From contig JAUXVE010000166.1 in NCBI GenBank assembly GCA_030680415.1, forward strand, positions 1 through 35,283: 35,283 bases of DNA. The letters run 5' to 3'. Position numbers and translations under genes: made by a program. Below are positions 34,308 through 35,283 of this stretch, piece after piece. The stretch's first letter is position 1. Each line of letters begins with the position of its first letter. The notes beneath the pieces are model-generated. The model made no database searches. It was given only the letters and a program-made list of their open reading frames with translations, and was not told the origin of the DNA. Source of the stretch: Rubrivivax sp. Its GTDB lineage: Bacteria > Pseudomonadota > Gammaproteobacteria > Burkholderiales > Burkholderiaceae_C.

Positions 34308-35045
34308 ATGCCCATCTCACACCCGATCAAGACCTCGCTGGCTGCCGCTGCGCTGCTGCTTTCCTTCGGCGCCCTGGCCCAGGAGGCTTTGATCCGCAAG
34401 ACCCTGGCCGAGCGGCTGCCCAACCTGCCGAAGATCGACGAGATCACGAAGACGCCCGTCGCCGGCCTGTACGAGGTGCGCTTCGGCGGCACCGAGCTCC
34501 TCTACAGCGACGCCAGCGGCGAGCATGTGTTCGTCAACGGCGCGCTGGTCGAAACCAAGAGCCGCACAGACCTCACAGAAGCGCGCTTGCAGAAGCTGCT
34601 GGCCATCGACTTCGACAAGCTGCCGCTGAAGGACGCCATGACCCAGCGCCAGGGCAGCGGCGCACGCAAGCTGGCGGTGTTCGTCGACCCCAACTGCGGC
34701 TACTGCAAACGCTTCGAGCGCGATCTCGTCACCATCAAGGACGTCACGATCTACACTTTTCTGATGCCCATCCTGGGGCCCGACTCCAGCGTCAAGTCCA
34801 AGGACATCTGGTGCGCCAAGGAGCCCATGCGCGCCTGGCGCGACTGGATGCTCGACGGCGTGGTGCCGCCCAAGACGGCCGGCAAGTGCGACACCGCGGC
34901 GATCGAGCGCAACCTGGCGTTCTCGCGCGCCAACCGCATCAACGGCACGCCGGCGGTGTTCTTCGAGGACGGCACGCGCAAGCCGGGAGCGATCCCGGGC
35001 GTCGAGCTCGAGCGGCTGCTGGTGGCCGCCAGCGCGAAGAAGTAG
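34308..35045 (+). CDS. dsbC: Thiol:disulfide interchange protein DsbC
   Basis: A periplasmic disulfide isomerase/reductase. 245 residues: signal peptide ending near ALA-Q (24/25), N-terminal dimerisation domain (YEVRFGGTELLYSDASGEHVFVNGALVE), then a thioredoxin domain with the active site CGYC (130-133) after KLAVFVDPN. A second Cys pair (IWCAKEP and AGKCD) matches the structural disulfide of DsbC, and NGTPAVFF supplies the cis-proline loop. Start ATG 34308 fits the signal peptide. It is probably co-transcribed with the monooxygenase upstream and the partial gene downstream. Confidence 0.93.
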   Translation: MPISHPIKTSLAAAALLLSFGALAQEALIRKTLAERLPNLPKIDEITKTPVAGLYEVRFGGTELLYSDASGEHVFVNGALVETKSRTDLTEARLQKLLAIDFDKLPLKDAMTQRQGSGARKLAVFVDPNCGYCKRFERDLVTIKDVTIYTFLMPILGPDSSVKSKDIWCAKEPMRAWRDWMLDGVVPPKTAGKCDTAAIERNLAFSRANRINGTPAVFFEDGTRKPGAIPGVELERLLVAASAKK

Positions 35046-35057
35046 CGACCCCGGCCT

Positions 35058-35283
35058 GTGAGCATCGCGGCCGCAGAGCGCCGCCGCGTCACGCCGCCGC
35101 GGTGGCGCACGCTGGCGGGTCTGGCGGTGGCCGTGACGCTGACACATCTGTGGCTGGCCGGCGAGGTGCTGCCCGACCGCCTGGGCGAGGGCGCTGCCGA
35201 CTCCCGTCCGCGCCGCATCGAGGTGGCCTTCGTGCGCGAACTGGCCCCCGCGGCGCCGCCCGCCGTTGCGCCCGCGCCGGCGC
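35058..35283 (+). CDS. Membrane-anchored protein, 5' part only (possibly DUF3108 family)
   Basis: A reading frame opens with GTG at 35058, 12 bp after the dsbC stop, and runs off the window. The 75 visible residues show a basic head (AAERRRVTPPRWRTL), one hydrophobic anchor (LAGLAVAVTLTHLWLAGEVL, about 19-38), then RRIEVAFVRELAPAAPPAV passing into a Pro/Ala-rich stretch. This layout, a short anchor followed by a Pro/Ala linker, is seen in the N-termini of DUF3108 and TonB-like proteins of Burkholderiales. The family cannot be decided from this fragment. Confidence 0.6.
   Translation, partial: MSIAAAERRRVTPPRWRTLAGLAVAVTLTHLWLAGEVLPDRLGEGAADSRPRRIEVAFVRELAPAAPPAVAPAPA

Overview
The window reads as ordinary chromosome from a GC-rich betaproteobacterium, most likely order Burkholderiales (Rubrivivax/Methylibium/Leptothrix-like). 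This rests on gene order and protein character, not on a database match: an algH-ruvX-pyrR-pyrB-pyrC' block, a grxC-secB-gpsA block, and a caa3-type cytochrome oxidase cluster in the order DUF2244-coxB-coxA-small ORF-ctaG-DUF2970-coxC-DUF2909-SURF1-ctaA-ctaB-SCO-rpoH. Coding density is very high, and most antisense open frames are GC-driven shadows.

Layout. 1-202: no gene seen. 203-1717 (-): a DNA photolyase. 1753-8748 (+): eight tightly packed genes (algH, ruvX, pyrR, pyrB, a metal-site-less dihydroorotase homologue, a PlsC-like acyltransferase, an AMP/thymidine phosphorylase homologue and a PRPP-synthetase homologue), all with gaps of at most 10 bp or with overlaps; much of it concerns pyrimidine, PRPP and nucleotide metabolism. 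8776-8870: a palindromic repeat doublet between convergent genes. 8879-11556 (-): gpmA followed by a radical SAM protein. 11612-13964 (+): membrane-anchored rhodanese, grxC, secB, gpsA. 13961-15141 (-): comF then trmL. 15162-16085 (+): a BioC-like methyltransferase.

16197-25975 holds the aa3/caa3 cytochrome c oxidase: structural subunits II (with a fused cytochrome c domain), I and III, copper delivery (CtaG, SCO), heme A synthesis (CtaB farnesyltransferase, CtaA oxygenase), SURF1, and small membrane proteins. One small gene (DUF2909) is antisense inside it, so the downstream assembly genes need their own promoter. 26137-27051 (-) is rpoH, preceded by a clear CIRCE-type operator. Upstream of it on the same strand lie a 1072-residue MASE1-CHASE-PAS hybrid histidine kinase and ychF. 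31642-32241 is a decayed pirin gene. The right end carries a MOSC protein (-), a UbiH-like flavin monooxygenase, DsbC and the start of a membrane-anchored protein cut by the window edge.

The most useful non-routine observations are the CIRCE operator on rpoH, the overlapping phosphorylase/PRPP-synthetase pair, very short divergent promoters whose -10 boxes lie 6-8 nt from the start codons (a leaderless-mRNA signature), the broken pirin gene, the unusual cysteine spacing of the radical SAM protein, and two families of palindromic repeats placed between convergent genes. I see no CRISPR array, tRNA, rRNA, insertion sequence, phage or defence island. I found no compelling undescribed multi-gene system; the phosphorylase/PRPP-synthetase pair is the nearest candidate.
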